Shown: in pieces, positions 10,699-10,805 of the stretch
Layout: each line of letters begins with the position of its first letter
How positions within the stretch are numbered: the first letter of the stretch is position 1
DNA from: Candidatus Woesearchaeota archaeon
Lineage (GTDB): Archaea > Nanobdellota > Nanobdellia > Woesearchaeales > PXDW01
Assembly: GCA_003564925.1 (NCBI GenBank)
Contig: PXDW01000014.1
Location: forward strand, 1 to 10,805
Length of the DNA: 10,805 nt
Reading direction: 5' to 3'
Made by a program: the position numbers and the translations under genes
Notes under the pieces: generated by a model
Told to the model about the DNA's origin: nothing
The model's database searches: none
What the model saw: only the letters and a program-made list of their open reading frames with translations

Positions 10699-10805
10699 CT
10701 AAATCTTCAGAGAAACGAGCTTGCTTATTCCATGTTCATTCATAGATACTCCATAAAGGTTCTCTGCTTCTGATATAATCCCATCATTGTGGCTGATAAG
10801 CAGAT
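10699..10805 (-). CDS. smc: SMC chromosome-segregation ATPase, extreme C-terminus, cut by window edge
   Basis: The last 34 codons are visible in frame, ending in TAG at 10699-10701. They read LLISHNDGIISEAENLYGVS followed by MNEHGISKLVSLKI. Known: this is the conserved end of archaeal and bacterial SMC proteins, where the switch His (SH, here residues 4-5 of the visible part) follows the D-loop and the LYGVxMxxxGxSK pattern closes the ATPase head. SMC dimers compact and segregate chromosomes with ScpA/kleisin. Rad50 and other SMC-like ATPases share the SH motif but not the LYGVSM...GISK ending. It is convergent with the GT4 gene, with a 30-bp AT-rich gap that must hold both 3' ends. Confidence 0.85.
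   Translation of the reverse strand, partial: LLISHNDGIISEAENLYGVSMNEHGISKLVSLKI

Overview
The window looks like chromosomal DNA of a small-genome, AT-rich archaeon, probably of the DPANN type (Woesearchaeota/Pacearchaeota-like). The domain call rests on Cbf5 with a C-terminal PUA domain, transcription factor E (TFE), endonuclease Q, a DUF357 protein, and AT-rich TATA boxes centred about 24-30 bp upstream of start codons, which implies mostly leaderless mRNAs. The lineage call is inference from gene style, compactness and base composition. No tRNA, rRNA, insertion sequence or CRISPR array was found.

Left part (1-2300). The N-terminus of a membrane GT-C glycosyltransferase runs off the left edge. 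Next is a two-gene minus-strand cassette, an unrecognised 223-aa protein followed with a 4-bp overlap by a DUF6036-like nucleotidyltransferase. It resembles a toxin-antitoxin or AbiE-type module and has an inverted repeat just upstream of its promoter. A 257-bp divergent intergenic region holds two 38-bp copies of a TCTCA array phased at 10-11 bp. The second copy abuts the promoter of a small coiled-coil/HTH protein. A 41-codon zinc-ribbon gene follows.

Middle (2296-7712). An AdoMet-decarboxylase-like protein with altered active-site residues and an added zinc motif lies divergent to cbf5. A DUF357 gene overlaps the end of cbf5 and shares one TATA region with a divergent DUF1385 (YqhQ-type) membrane protein. 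Then come minus-strand genes for a coiled-coil protein, EndoQ (repair of deaminated bases), TFE, and an acidic coiled-coil protein overlapping the tfe start by 26 bp.

Right part (7898-10805). Two unknown coiled-coil genes sit 2 nt apart and their proteins end in similar short motifs. They are followed by a PIG-L/LmbE deacetylase and a GT4 glycosyltransferase coupled by TAATG, whose TATA box lies inside a near-perfect 21-bp palindrome. The extreme C-terminus of an SMC protein enters from the right on the minus strand.

How they work together: the window is mostly housekeeping information processing (Cbf5, TFE, EndoQ, SMC) mixed with cell-surface glycan or glycolipid genes (GT-C, PIG-L, GT4) and several unassigned small proteins. 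The best candidates for undescribed biology are the phased TCTCA array with its HTH gene, the nucleotidyltransferase cassette, the degenerate AdoMet-decarboxylase-like protein, and the coiled-coil pair with the shared C-terminal motif.
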